DNA from: Lonicera japonica
Lineage: Eukaryota; Streptophyta; Magnoliopsida; Dipsacales; Caprifoliaceae
DNA: 64,000 bases
Assembly (NCBI GenBank): GCA_021464415.1
Contig: CM038465.1
Span: 79,952,919-80,016,918, forward strand
Reading direction: 5' to 3'
Shown: positions 1 through 11,912 of the stretch, one piece after another
Layout of the letters: the number at the start of each line of letters is the position of its first letter
Position numbering within the stretch: position 1 is the first letter of the stretch
Notes under the pieces: model-generated
What the model was told of the DNA's origin: nothing
What the model saw: only the letters and a program-made list of their open reading frames with translations
The model's database searches: none
Program-made: the position numbers and the translations under genes

Positions 1-395
1 TTACCTCATTTTACTATGACGAAGGTGATGGTATTGATATGAGCTAGCAAGAGATGTTTAATTATGGTGAATGTGATGTTCCTCGGTGAGAATGAACTCC
101 GTTTCTACCAAATCTTCGAGTGAGACTTAATAATGCAAAACTAGATAACCCAATTCCGATCACCATGCTACCGGAATCACAATCCCAATTGCAGTGTTGC
201 CAGATTTGATAGAGAACTGAACCCTATAATTTTGCTAAAAAAGCAAGTTGGCCGATCGGAAGTTGAGAGAAAGAGGGGTTGAACTAAAATTTAAGGGTTT
301 GTTTGGCAAAAAAAGTGTAACATTTTTCACTAAAAAATTGGAATTAAGGTAGGTAAAAAGAATAATTTGGTGTGTTTATTTAAGATTAGCCTATA
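1..395. other. AT-rich non-coding start of window
   Basis: No supportable gene, RNA or repeat was seen in this stretch. Confidence 0.5.
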
Positions 396-794
396 AGGTC
401 ATCTCTAATTGTTATTTTTATCCATACAAATTTTTACGATAGAAAAAGAAAATAGAAAAAAAATATGCTCCAATGAGGTTTTCTACAACCATTTTTATGT
501 GAAGTGGAAGTAGAGTTACATAGGGAATTTATATCATGTAAAAATTGTGACAAAAATTTTCAATGTGACATGGCACATTTTTATTGGATATAAGAAATCT
601 ACTAATTATTTTCCATTCTTAAATAAATGCAAGTAAGATAGAAAAGTAAAATATAAATAGTATCATTGGAGAAACTTTATTTGAGATTTTTTTATCTTCA
701 TAATTATATTGTCAAATAGATATAAAAATATATTAAAAACACTATAACATATAGAATATAAATAAATTTATAAAAAATACTATTGGGATGGCCT
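396..794. mobile_element. MITE-like element with imperfect terminal inverted repeats
   Basis: The left end (AGGTCATCTCTAATTGTTAT) reads as an imperfect inverted copy of the right end, whose reverse complement begins AGGCCATCCCAATAGTAT. The interior is AT-rich and non-coding. The superfamily is not determined. Similar 'catctccaat' ends occur at 13827-14221 and 14301-14706. Confidence 0.5.
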
Positions 795-1323
795 AATAAT
801 AATGGGATACTTTGGAAAAAAAAAATCAGTCTTGCTCTTCCTTCTTTCGATCACTGTGACGTTACTGTGCAATAGCCACGTGTTGTTATTTGTTTGGTCT
901 TATTTCAGAGGATTTTTGTGAGAAAACGAAGGTGAATATATGAGGCTGGAACAAGGTCTAATCTTGAATTTATAGTCCCCAAATTCATTCATTTTTTGAT
1001 ACGGTCTCTCATTTTAATTCCCAAAACTGTTAATAAGCCTATTTTTCAACCATTGAAGTTCTTTTACGGTCATTTTACTCGTTTTTAATAAAATTTTACG
1101 AAGATATTATACTTATCATAATTATTGAAATTTATTAAACAATAAATTATTCATTTACTTGTCCCAATCTTTTTCAAAAGAGAGCTAATTGTACAATTTT
1201 TAAGTGACTCATATATCGTTCCATAAGCTTGTTTGCTTTAAAAGAATAATAATTGGCCTCATGTAGGGAGTTCTGCATAAGCATTGTCTTTAAGACTTTT
1301 TGCTAAAGTTACAATTTAATATA
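795..1323. other. Non-coding, AT-rich
   Basis: No gene or clear repeat was recognised here. Confidence 0.5.
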
Positions 1324-1758
1324 ATGTGACCAAAATTTTGGGACGGTGTTATTTACATCTATCATTTCTGTCACAAACACCCCACTTGTCACAAACACTC
1401 TTCAAAGGTAAATTTCTAATCACTAACACTCTCCTAAGACTCGTCTAATGAGAGATGAGTACATATGCACTCACTCGTTCTATTTGGGGAGAGTTTGTTT
1501 GTAATAACTCGCCTAACATCAAGCAATGGATTACTGGAATGTTTTTCAAATAAGGCCCGCCTAATGAGAGGTGAGTGCACTTACATAAACTTGTCTTACA
1601 TGAGAAACGTGTGTTGCTAAACATTCACATAATATCAGACAATGGAGGGGGTGTTTATAACAAATAAAGTGGTGGTAAAATGTGGTTTTAGTTAAATTTT
1701 ATAGGGTGTTTGTGATAGATTTAAGGGGTGTAAATAACACCACCCAAATTTTGTCACC
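1324..1758. mobile_element. Non-autonomous TIR transposon
   Basis: The left end (GTGACCAAAATTTTGGGACG, then GTGTTATTTACATC) is inverted at the right end, which reads GTAAATAACACCACCC followed by AAATTTTGTCACC. TAATATA lies on both sides (1317-1323 and 1759-1765), a probable target duplication. The interior is non-coding, with repeated 'cacaaacac' and 'cctaatgagag' words. The superfamily is uncertain; a Mutator-like derivative is possible. Confidence 0.6.
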
Positions 1759-1773
1759 TAATATACACATTTA

Positions 1774-2064
1774 GGATCCGTTTGATAATAATATGGAAAA
1801 GAAAAAGAAAAACAATTGATTTTTGTGAGAAGTTGGAAAATAAGTTGAAAATGTGGTAAGATGTTTTATTACTTTGTGACTTTTTTTACGGAGAAATTTT
1901 GTTTGGTGGTTGAGGAAGAAAAAAAATTTACAAAAAATTATGAAAGACATCTTTTTATAAAATGAGCATGAAATTTGGAGTATTTTATCACATGCTTAAG
2001 CTTATTTTTCAACTTTTTACTAAATGAAGTGATTTTTTTTTCTATATCGTTATCAAATGGAGTT
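1774..2064. mobile_element. Tourist-like MITE, family A, copy 1
   Basis: This 291-bp element begins GGATCCGTTTGATAATA and ends with the inverted form ATCAAATGGAGTT. It is flanked by TTA on both sides (1771-1773 and 2065-2067). TTA/TAA duplications and this TIR style fit PIF/Harbinger (Tourist) MITEs. Copies 2 and 3 lie at 3691-3997 and 6907-7215. Confidence 0.7.
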
Positions 2065-2067
2065 TTA

Positions 2068-3687
2068 GTAGTGAAATATTTACGACAAAAGTCTCAAAAT
2101 TATAGTGATACAAAACATAATAAGTGACTACAACGTTTTCCGACAAAAAGTGTATTTTGCCACTCTAGATTTTTATTGATGCAATTTTAATGATCACTTT
2201 GTGACAAACACTTTTATAGCTAGCCAAGTTTATTTGTGACGAAAAAATATCACCGAAGATTTATATTTGTTGGGTAGTTTTAATCAAAGAATATTCACAT
2301 CAAAGATTAAAGAGTAAGAAGCCCAACAAACTAATTGAAGAATGAAATTTATCAAATAAACTTCCTAAGTGCAGGACAATATTTAGTTAGGTTTGAAATC
2401 GAAATGTACGTAGTGAAACTGCGTCATTAATTAAACCTGAGAATATATTATTTCTGCATTTCAAGTGGGCAAATTCTTATTATTTTACAAGAATTTAATT
2501 TTCATTAAAAAAAACATTTGTGACCAAGCAACAACCAATTTCTTTAACTGGAAATTGATCTAATTCTAATACGAGTATAGAGATACTTCGTGCATAAGGG
2601 AGAAAAAAATAAGTTATACTACATATTAATTGTCAGTATTTTTTATTCAAACATTGATGTCTGGAAAAATATGTTATACAACATATTAATTGTCAGTATT
2701 TTTTATTTAATGTCTGGAATTTGATTGATTATAATATTTCCAAACCGCAAATTAAATATATAAATGATCAGGGCAAAGGGAGGTCGGGCCTAGTGGGAGC
2801 TTCTCCCACTTTCTTTTTTTTGGTTAGAAGCTCCCACTTGGATTTGAAAAAAAATTAAGTTGTGATATTTTGTATTTTTATAAGGACCTTTGTGTGATCT
2901 TTTAAACTATGAGGTTGAATTTGTAAAGTATTCAAAACTTTAGAACATGACCTGTAACTTTTATTTAAACAAGGAAAAGAAAATGAGTTATTTGAGGGTT
3001 GCCCCCTTAAATTACAAAGAAACTAATCTTGATCTTCGAAAAATCACATATTGTAGGTTTGACCTTCAATATTAGATGTTTTCCATCCATTGACCAATTT
3101 TAACATTTAAACAAACAATTAGAATGTCTAAACTACTCTCTAATTTTATATTAAAAAAACACATATACTCATATTGTATTTTGAAATATTACTATCTTCT
3201 GTCATCCTTCTTTCTCTCTCCAAGTTGATGAATTCACTGTAAATTCATATGGGAGCAAGCATTTTTCTCTATTTTAAACATTTTCTATTATTTTTACACT
3301 TAAATTGGTATTTATTTATATTTATTTTTTTGCCAACGCATTTAATTAAAGTGGTAAGATCTTTAATAAGAATAATACTTTTGAACTGGTGACTAAAAAT
3401 TAACTTGATTATTGAATCAAAATTTATCAAGTCTAACTTAGGCAAAGAAATAGGTTTTATACTTCATAATAATTGTAGAGAAATACACGTATTTTCTAGG
3501 ATAATGTATGAGTTATCTAAAAAAAATTATGAGCTTTCTGGAGAAAAAGGTTATAAAACTATATATATAGAAATGTTTGAATTGTCGAAAAAATCTCTTC
3601 ACAATGAGAAATACATATTAAAAATTATTGAAAATGAAAATATCTTTCAACGTTTTCAAGATACAAAAGACTGATCTCATTATGTAC
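2068..3687. other. Non-coding with a short direct duplication
   Basis: A roughly 60-bp segment (catattaattgtcagtatt and flanks) is directly repeated at about 2613-2718. An open frame of 89 codons at 3405-3674 lacks an ATG start and matches no family I recognise. Nothing else was seen. Confidence 0.45.
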
Positions 3688-3690
3688 TAA

Positions 3691-3997
3691 GGATCCGTTT
3701 GATAGCAACATGAAAAATGAAAAAAAAAATAACTAATTTAGGCGAGAAGATGAAAATAAGTTGAGGAATGTGGTGAGATTAACTCTTGCCTTTTACTTTT
3801 TTCCATAACAAAATTTTCTTTGGGTGATGGTGGAGCAAATTTTTCCACAAAATATTAAAAGATGATGGATGACATATACTCACAAAAATGAGTATGAGAT
3901 GGAGAATATCTCACCATATGTCTCAACTTATTTTCCATCTTCTTACCCAAATTAGTTGTTTTTATTTTCATTTTTCATGTTACTATCAAACGGAGCC
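3691..3997. mobile_element. Tourist-like MITE, family A, copy 2
   Basis: This 307-bp element starts GGATCCGTTTGATAGCAACA and ends TGTTACTATCAAACGGAGCC. TAA flanks both sides (3688-3690 and 3998-4000). The long subterminal inverted repeats (about 90 bp each) would fold into a near-complete hairpin. It belongs to the same family as 1774-2064 and 6907-7215. Confidence 0.78.
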
Positions 3998-4000
3998 TAA

Positions 4001-5488
4001 ATGTTTAATTTTTTATATAAATTTTTTTTCGAGTTATTATTATTTGCAATTAAAAATATTTACTTAATATTAATCAAACCCTTCACTAAATTGAAATCCT
4101 GAATCCACCACGATAAATGATGAAATAATTAATTTAATGTACATGGGGAGCATATGTAAAGAAGAAGATAGACTGATGAATTCTATAAATTTGTTTGATG
4201 GGAGACAAAAATAAGACTGAAATCTGCGAATCAGTGGCAGAGTAGCAGAGTTGAACAGAGGGGGACAAGTTAGCAATTACAATCAAAATAAAATGGCTAA
4301 ATTATAATACAGGTCTTTCAGTTCAACAACTAAATGTTTGTTCTTATTATTAAATTTACTTAAAATAAATACAAACTAGATCCTATATTTAAAATTTAAA
4401 AAATTCTGAAATACTTGTTACTATTATATACTAGTTAGCAACCCATGCATTGCACGAGAGCCTAACAAACTTCATTCAAACAATGTGCAGATAATTTATA
4501 ATTATTTGTAAATATAAATAATCATTTATATCAAATTATTCTAGTATCCCAATAATATACAATATATTGTTCTACAAACTTGAAAAAAAAAAATTAGTGT
4601 TCGAGCAAACTAATCGTCATCAATATATCACAATCTTTTGAATATTCAAGAAACCTTTTTTCAATATTTAAATTAATGTTCAAATAAGAGGTGGATATAG
4701 AGAATGTGAAATAACAATTAATTAAGCTGAGCTTCAACAATTCACAAACAACATGCACCCAAATTTGGTTCAGAAAACACTCAGCTACACTAAAGGTCTA
4801 AATTCATTAAGTCTTGAAACTATGAGTTGGGCTATGGCACAATGTTTAGTTCCTTGGGTGTTGGACCTGGTCCATTTTGTATTTGGGTGTTGGCTTCTCC
4901 TTGGGTGTTATACAAATAGCTGGGCATGAATGTTCATCTGCTATAAATCTGGACTACCGAATTAAACCATCAAACCAACTAAAGGTAAGCATATATAAAC
5001 AACTTTTCTTCTCCCTGTTCATAATGACATAATATAAAAAGAAAAATATTAATAGTCATTGATAAAAAAAAAAAAAAAAAAAAAAAAAGAAGAAGGAAAA
5101 ACCTAAGAACCTTTTGATCTTCAAGCCTAATCCAATTAGCACAACCCTAAGTTCCATTGGTAACTGATTGGAAATGGGCCGGTAGTAGAACTCTGAAATA
5201 TAAATAAATAAGAAGCATATATACTGACTGTGATTATGAATTAATAGCATCACAAAAAATTTGATATGAAAACAATATGAGTTCTTAAATTCGTAAAAGA
5301 ATGAATGGATAGTAATAATCACCTCTGGCATGTGATTTTATTTATTCTTCATAGAATCAATTGGTTAGTATATATGGAGAATGTCGATCCTGTGAGAGCA
5401 TGTGAAAAACACAAAATTGGTTGTCAAACTGTATTGCAAACAGATACAATGAAACAAACAACCATATATATAGTTGGTTTTGGAAAGT
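4001..5488. other. Non-coding; possible Helitron 3' end near 4433; A-tract
   Basis: On the minus strand, a GC-containing hairpin (CTCGTGCAATGCATGGG, about 4444-4462) is followed within a few bases by CTAGT, as at Helitron 3' ends. The 5' end was not found, so the call is weak. An A-tract lies at 5065-5088. No gene was seen. Confidence 0.35.
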
Positions 5489-5496
5489 ATTGCAAT

Positions 5497-6072
5497 AAGT
5501 GGCTGACGGAAGGGGGACCAGGGGGCCCAGATCCTCCTAAGATATTTCAAACCTCCATTAGTATTAGTATTTTTTTTATATAAATATAGTTGTTGGCACC
5601 TTTTAAATAAAATTATGTATTTTTTATTTTGTTATAAATTTTTTTATCTCTAAAAATTATTTTATAGTGTTAAATTTTTTTTATGGAAAGTCAATAGTTA
5701 TACCTATTATTATTTATATTATAAATATATAATAAATTTAAGTGTATGTGGAAAATGATTATCTTGCAAATTACTTGATCACATATATTGAGAAAGAAAT
5801 TTCTCGGTGCTTCGACATTAATACAATCATAGATGAATTTTGGGGGATGAAGAATCGTCGAGCGCAATTGATGATGCCTAAGTTTAGTAGTTAAATCAAG
5901 ATTGTCTAATCACTTTTGTACTTACTGTAAATTCATGCGAAAAGCATACTTTTTGTACTACAAAAATATATGTAAAGAACTTTTAATTAAAATATATTTT
6001 TTTGAAACTTCTTGTCATATTTTTTATGTTGTGTTTTGGCTCCTTGTATTCCAAATCCTAAATCCGCCACTA
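5497..6072. mobile_element. Short hAT-like derivative
   Basis: The ends are AAGTGGCTGACGG and, inverted, TAGTGGCGGATTTAGG. The flanks ATTGCAAT (5489-5496) and ATTGTAAT (6073-6080) agree at 7 of 8 bases, as expected for an aged hAT 8-bp duplication. The left end contains 'gggggaccagggggcccagatcc', a style I associate with plant hAT ends. The interior is non-coding. A related fragment in the opposite orientation lies at 20166-20455. Confidence 0.6.
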
Positions 6073-6080
6073 ATTGTAAT

Positions 6081-6903
6081 GAGCAAACAATCAATGTTAG
6101 ATTTAACCCATTTAATTCAAAAATTTTGCTACCGAAATTAAAACCTCAGCCATTATTTGGAGTGGATAGTAAAAGTTATTTTAATCAAATGTACCGCCTC
6201 GAAAATGATTATGTAACTCGATAGTTGATTTAAAACTGAAAGTTATTGGGATTATAATTATTTTGTGGAGTAGTAGTTTCTTACTTTTATAATTCTTGGG
6301 AGAGACAGTTTGTACGTGTTTATTGAGGACGCAATGATGTTCATATGTGCCTGGCTCATAATGAGGACGCACTCTTTTATTTTTCAGGTACTTTGACTAT
6401 AAAAAAAAAGAAAAACAAAACCTGCATGTGAATCTAGCCCCGGCTAATATCTAACAACTATTAAAAGAAAAGTCCAAACTAACCACTATTGGCCTTTATC
6501 AAAAGAACATGGTGTATTCACTTACATTTCTCAAAGCCAAAACAAAAATTTAGGAACATAGTAATTTCTATGCAACCATATGATATTGCCCTAAATATTG
6601 TATGTCAGATAATAAGCATATTTGCATTTATTACAAAACATTTGAATTGCTCAAGTGTCAATCTAATTTTTGCAAAAAAATCAAAATCAAGAAGAGAGGA
6701 CAAAGACAAACGCATGATATTGTGGTGAGATCGAGGAAGATAGTTAATTGTCGTGGTTCATGGAAGTCGAAGAACTAAGTTCCTTTATGAATGAACCAAA
6801 TCTAAACAACAAAAATAATAAATTGGTCAGTTCTACTATTGTAGGAAAGCCAAATATAAGATTAAAAGGAGGAATTACTATGTATTTGTAAACAATATAT
6901 ATC
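6081..6903. other. Non-coding
   Basis: No gene or clear repeat was recognised. Confidence 0.5.
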
Positions 6904-6906
6904 TTA

Positions 6907-7215
6907 GACTCTGTTTGATAGTAACAATGGAAGTGAAAATAAAAACAATTAATTTAAGTGAAAAGATGAAAAATAAGTTGAAGCATGTGATGAGATGCTC
7001 TCCATCTCATAGTCATTTTTACGAGTATATGTCATCTATCATTCTTCATATTTTATAGACTAATTTTCTTCATCACCACCACCCAAGGAAAAAAATTTCA
7101 TGGAAAAAGTCAAAAGTAAGATTTAATATCACTCCATCCCTCAACTTATTTTCTATTTTTTCATTTAAATTAGTTATTATTCTTTTCATTTTTTATATTA
7201 TTATCAACCAGAACT
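6907..7215. mobile_element. Tourist-like MITE, family A, copy 3
   Basis: This 309-bp element starts GACTCTGTTTGATAGTAACA and ends TTATTATCAACCAGAACT. TTA flanks both sides (6904-6906 and 7216-7218). The internal inverted arms match those of the copies at 1774 and 3691 but are more diverged. Confidence 0.7.
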
Positions 7216-7218
7216 TTA

Positions 7219-8203
7219 ATTAAATGAAAGTTTTTCCTCTGAATCTCAAATCTCATCCTTCAATTTGTTGCGCACTAAGAAGCCATTATATTGAGATCTT
7301 ACATCAAATGTGAGAAGCCATTTTAAGAATATTGAGATATAGAAGTCCTAATAAAAAAAAACATAACAAATCTATTACGATATATCTCCTTCTAATCCTC
7401 TTCAACTGAAATAAGAAACCCCAAAGCCATAGGAGAACGAGAGAGTTGGAAATCGAACGTTTGAGGGAATAAAACCAATGAAAAAAAATGTATAGAAAGA
7501 AAATAGGAAACACATAGTTAAAACAGAGAGAGAAAGACCCAATGTGGAAATGGAAAAGGGATAGAAACGGAGGAAAGATAATGAAAGACATTTGGTAATA
7601 CACGAGAATTAATGAGGACATGCGTTAATCAACGGGAAGCACAGGCATTAATGAGGCCTTACTTCATCCGTTTTACTATATAAAAAAAATAATATATATA
7701 TATATATATATAGTATATAGATAGCCAGAATTTAAGCATCCATCTGATGACCCCAAACGACCACCCTTGCCCATGGGCTTCTCTTTCTGAGAGCATGCCC
7801 TCGTTGAAGGTTAATAAACAAAATTAGGATTAATAGTTATTAGTAATAGATCTAGAGAAAGAGATTAGGCATCCCTGTACATTTAAGAAGTATTATTGCT
7901 TTAAAAAATTATACTGCATGATATACATTACTTTGATAATAGAAATAATTATTTTAAAATGAAAATTAATTAATCAACAGTCCTTGCGTGGACTATAATA
8001 ACTCCGTACTTACATTTGCTTATGAAATTAATTTCTTCAATGGGAATCTAAGCAACTTGATAATCAAATTGATGTACGGAAATAAAATGGTTACGTACTC
8101 ATTCTAATTAACTATGTTTAATTGAACTAGTAGCTATATATATAGCCAAGTTTGAAAAGTTTGCCAATCTTACATATATATATATATATATGGAAAATTT
8201 CAA
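7219..8203. other. Non-coding with TA repeats
   Basis: TA microsatellites occur at about 7692-7712 and 8175-8190. No supportable gene was seen. Confidence 0.5.
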
Positions 8204-8329
8204 GTAAGGATCAGACTTTACGGATTTGTCCTTTTTACGACGCTTTTGCATCGTAAAAACACACCCCCAAGTGTTTTTACAACACAAAAGTGTCGTAAAA
8301 AGCCCCAATACGTAAGGTCTGGACCTTAC
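8204..8329. mobile_element. Small hairpin MITE
   Basis: GTAAGGATCAGACTTTACGG at the left pairs with CGTAAGGTCTGGACCTTAC at the right. The two 'tttttacgacgcttttg' type arms meet near the middle, so the whole 126 bp folds into one hairpin. Confidence 0.65.
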
Positions 8330-8587
8330 CAGAAATGCTCTGTATATATATATATATGGTAATACATGTATTTAGATATGGAGTGTTGTTCATATGTGAA
8401 CGGGAAAAAGATAAATTAGATCATGAAGTTTGGGTCTAGATTAAATTTCTCTCTTGATGTTTTCAAAATCCTTAATGTTTCCCCTAACGTTACATAATTG
8501 GTTTAATTGAGACCCTGACTCTAACTTCTTCAGTGCCAATCCTGAGTTTTAATGGGAGCCCTAAGGCGACCTTATTTACGGATTTGT
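8330..8587. other. Non-coding spacer between two hairpins
   Basis: TA repeats and AT-rich sequence only. Confidence 0.4.
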
Positions 8588-8747
8588 GGCACGCTTCCCG
8601 GGATGCTTCATCGTAGAACATCTCCACCAAATTTCGTTTTGGGTATATTGAAAAATATTTTAGATATATAAAATATATTTTTCAATCATATAGTTAACCT
8701 ATGAAACTGGAGATGTTCTACACACGATGAAGCATCCAAAGCGTGCC
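8588..8747. mobile_element. Small inverted-repeat element
   Basis: GGCACGCTTCCCGGGATGCT at the left pairs with 'agcatccaaagcgtgcc' at the right, and both arms share GATGCTTCATCGT and AGAACATCTCC. It is a short non-coding foldback. Confidence 0.6.
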
Positions 8748-9964
8748 AAAAAAATAAATATATAGTATATATATAGCATAATACAATGACATTTGAAAAA
8801 TTATAAAAAGAGTAATTAATTTTTTTCAATCATATAGAATTTAATCAAAACAACCGCTAAAAGATAGAGTTATATATCTATAAAACCAACCTCAAATCAA
8901 CTAATTATAGAGAGAAATCATTGCGAACCAAATGAAAATAAAAAGTGTCGTGTATTGTGAATACAGAACGATGTGTTAAAGAATATGAAGACTTTATTAA
9001 AAAAATGAATTAGATGAAGACCTCGTTTAAGAAAGCTAATAAATGATTTTATTTTGGGGCTCTTTCATATTTTTGTATATTCTTGTAATATATAGAATTT
9101 TCGGGAAGTGATCTCAAATAATTAACTGAGAAAATTCCTCCTGTGTTGGATGGATTTCTCTACTGAAAAAGTGTTAAGATCAATTCAAATCAAAAGGATG
9201 AAGATATAATATATATATATATATATATAATGTTAAAGATGGTCCATAATTTTATTTTGTCATGAATTTTTAAAACTAATTTAACTTGAAGAGAAAGAAA
9301 GATGAGGTGTTCAAAGAGAGTTTTGGAATATTTTTTTTCTAGATTAATTTTTTTTAAGGTGGTTTAACTTAAAGAGCAGGGTTAGTGGAATATTTCTATG
9401 AGTGTGAACAAAAACACCTTAAATTTTTAGTCAAAACAAAAACTAAAAAATATATCTTTTGTTCAAAAAAAAACAAAAAAACAAACTTAAAACAAAAATT
9501 GAAAGTCATTACTTTTGTTCAAAAAAAAAAAAACTTCGATTTAATAACCATTTAAAAGGGAAAAAAAAGTAAACAAATTTCTTTAAGTGCCATTTAAAAG
9601 AAAAGAAAAAAGTAGTCAAAACAAAAACAATTTAAAAGGCATATAAAAGAGTAAAAAAATTACCATCCACTGCTTGAACAAATGACCCACGCCTCGAATT
9701 CATTTCTTGCATATTGACATAATCCTGCTGGGCCATTTGGGCATTCTTTTTATTTATGTTCAACGTCTAATAACTTGAATGTTATACAAACATATATATA
9801 TATATAAGGTCCAAAAAATTCAGGGGATCCTGATACGGCGGGGGCCCTAGGCGGGTAGCTTTAGCCGCCTATGCCCAAGGCTGATGTTGAACTTTGTTAA
9901 CAATTTCGTCCAAATATTTTATACTTAACCCCCTAAAATTTTAAAAATGACACTAAACCCTTTT
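8748..9964. other. Non-coding, A-rich
   Basis: A-rich simple sequence occurs around 9440-9660, with TA tracts at about 9209-9228 and 9793-9806. No gene was seen. Confidence 0.5.
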
Positions 9965-10987
9965 AATTTATATTTTTTTAACTTTTAAATCCACCATTGA
10001 TATATACATACACACACATCCCCCTTTCGACCACCTTCACCGCCGCAACACCACCACCATTTCCACCTATTTCTGTTTTTAAACCAATTCACCCCATGGC
10101 CTCCAATAACCTCCCCACCGCCATTGCGTTTCTCCCTATATATATATATATATCTCCATCAACACGCAAACCAATCCTCCCCACCTCCAACAACCTCCTC
10201 GCCATCGCTTCATTCTCTCTTTCCTACCACCCTTAGCTCACCAACAACTTACGAAAATTCCCCTACTTCACCAACAGGCTATGTTTCAAAACTAACAAAA
10301 TCCCAAAGCTTAGCAGAATCGATCTCGTGCAACCTACTGTTCTTCACAGCGACATGTCTCATAAGTATCGTTTGTTGCAGCAAATTATCTCTAAATAGAT
10401 GGAGATGAAGTTGAGACTTAAGATGGCAATTCATTTGATGCTTCACTTTATGAAGTTTGAAGAAGGATGTGTCAATTACAAAAGATATATATATCTCAAG
10501 CCCATAATCTCATTTTTCACCATAAGATTGTTACTATACTTCATCTATGTACGACTTCTAGTTCGAAGGAAGCTATAGAAAATAAAAAAGAGCATCGTAA
10601 TCTAGTGGGTTTTTTATTAGTTACTATTTCTAAAATTCCTAAAATAAATATTTTAGGCAAGCTCATCAGGTTTTAGGATAGTTTAGAAAAATACATGCAT
10701 ATACAATAGCCATTAACTTACTCAATGAGAAGAACAGTAATAAAATACTATAAAATCAATATTAGACATAGTGTGTATATATATATATATATATATAGAG
10801 ATAGAGATAGAGATAGAGATAGATAAAACACAATAGCGGTGGGGAGGTTGTTGGAAGGGTGAGTTGGTTTAGAAAGAGAAAGATGCGGAAATGGTGGCAG
10901 TGTTGCGGCGGTGAAAGTGGTCGAAAAAGGTTATGTGTATATATATAAATATCAATAGTGAATTTAAGAGTTAAAAAAATATAAATT
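9965..10987. mobile_element. Element with about 170-bp terminal inverted repeats
   Basis: The left arm (about 9965-10130, containing 'tcgaccaccttcaccgccgc' and 'aacctccccaccgcca') reappears inverted at about 10833-10987 (containing 'gcggcggtgaaagtggtcga' and 'ggtggggaggttgttgg'). The central 700 bp has no recognised coding capacity. Long TIRs suggest a MULE-type or foldback element. No clean target duplication was found. A (GAGATA)n tract lies at 10797-10824. Confidence 0.6.
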
Positions 10988-11081
10988 ATGTAACATTGTG
11001 AGAGACGTTGAGGATTTTGAAACTTCAGAGAGAGAAATTGAACTTAGATCCAAATTTCAGAGTCTAATTTGTCTTTTTTTT

Positions 11082-11912
11082 ATGCGAACTCAATAAAATG
11101 AGTTTGAGTGAATTCTCACTTTTTTGCAGGATCCACCGTAGACTTTTTCAATTTTACTCCCACACAAAGCGCGTGCTCTCTCTCTCTCTGAATTTAACAA
11201 ATAAAGCCAAAAAAAAACATTTTCTCTTTCCCTTGCCCACGAGACATCCCCCCTCTTTCTCTCTTAAAAGCCAAAAACTCCATTTCTCTTTTTCTTCTTC
11301 TTCTCTCTTTTTTCTCTCATAAATTCATTCAAGCCACACTATATTTTACCAAAAACAAGAATAATTTCTATAAATCTCATGAGAGTGCCATGAATTCTCT
11401 CCTCCCTTTAGATTTCAAAATAGTTTTTTTTTCGAGAATTGATTATTTGATTCCGATTCGTACTCGGAATTCAATTTCCTTGGAATTGTATTTTTTTTTC
11501 TAGATTTTGATTTGAATGCTTTGTTTCACTTCTTTTCTTTTCCAATATTTGAATATTGATCTAGAAAACAAAACTCATTTTGAAATCTAAAGAGAGATGA
11601 GAGAATTCATGGCACTTACATAAGATTTATGGAAATGATTCTTGTTTCTGGCATGATATAGTGTGGCTTGAGTTAATTTGTGAGAGAAAAATGAGAGAAG
11701 AAGAAGAGAAATGGAGTTTTTGACTTTTAAGAGAGAGAGAGAAAGAGATGTCTCGTGGGTAAGGGAGAGAGATAAAAAATGTTTTTTTTTTGGCTTTATT
11801 TGTTAAATTCTAAGAGAGAGAAGGGCTTTGTGTTGGAGTAAAATTAAAAAGTTTGTGGTGGGTCCCACGAAAAAGTTAGAATCTGCGTGAACTTATTTTA
11901 TTGAGTTCGCAT
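11082..11912. mobile_element. 831-bp foldback with arms of about 340 bp
   Basis: ATGCGAACTCAATAAAAT at the left end is exactly inverted at the right end (ATTTTATTGAGTTCGCAT). Similarity continues inward for about 340 bp per arm, leaving a loop of roughly 150 bp (about 11425-11578). Shared arm words include 'aaagccaaaaaaaaacat', 'cccacgagacat', 'ccaaaaactccatttctc' and 'gtgccatgaattctctc'. A transcript would form a long, slightly mismatched double-stranded RNA. No transposase is encoded. Confidence 0.75.

Noticed and set aside
3405..3674. 89-codon open frame on the plus strand
   Set aside because: It has no ATG start, an AT-driven Lys/Ile/Glu-rich composition and no recognised family; chance openness is likely.
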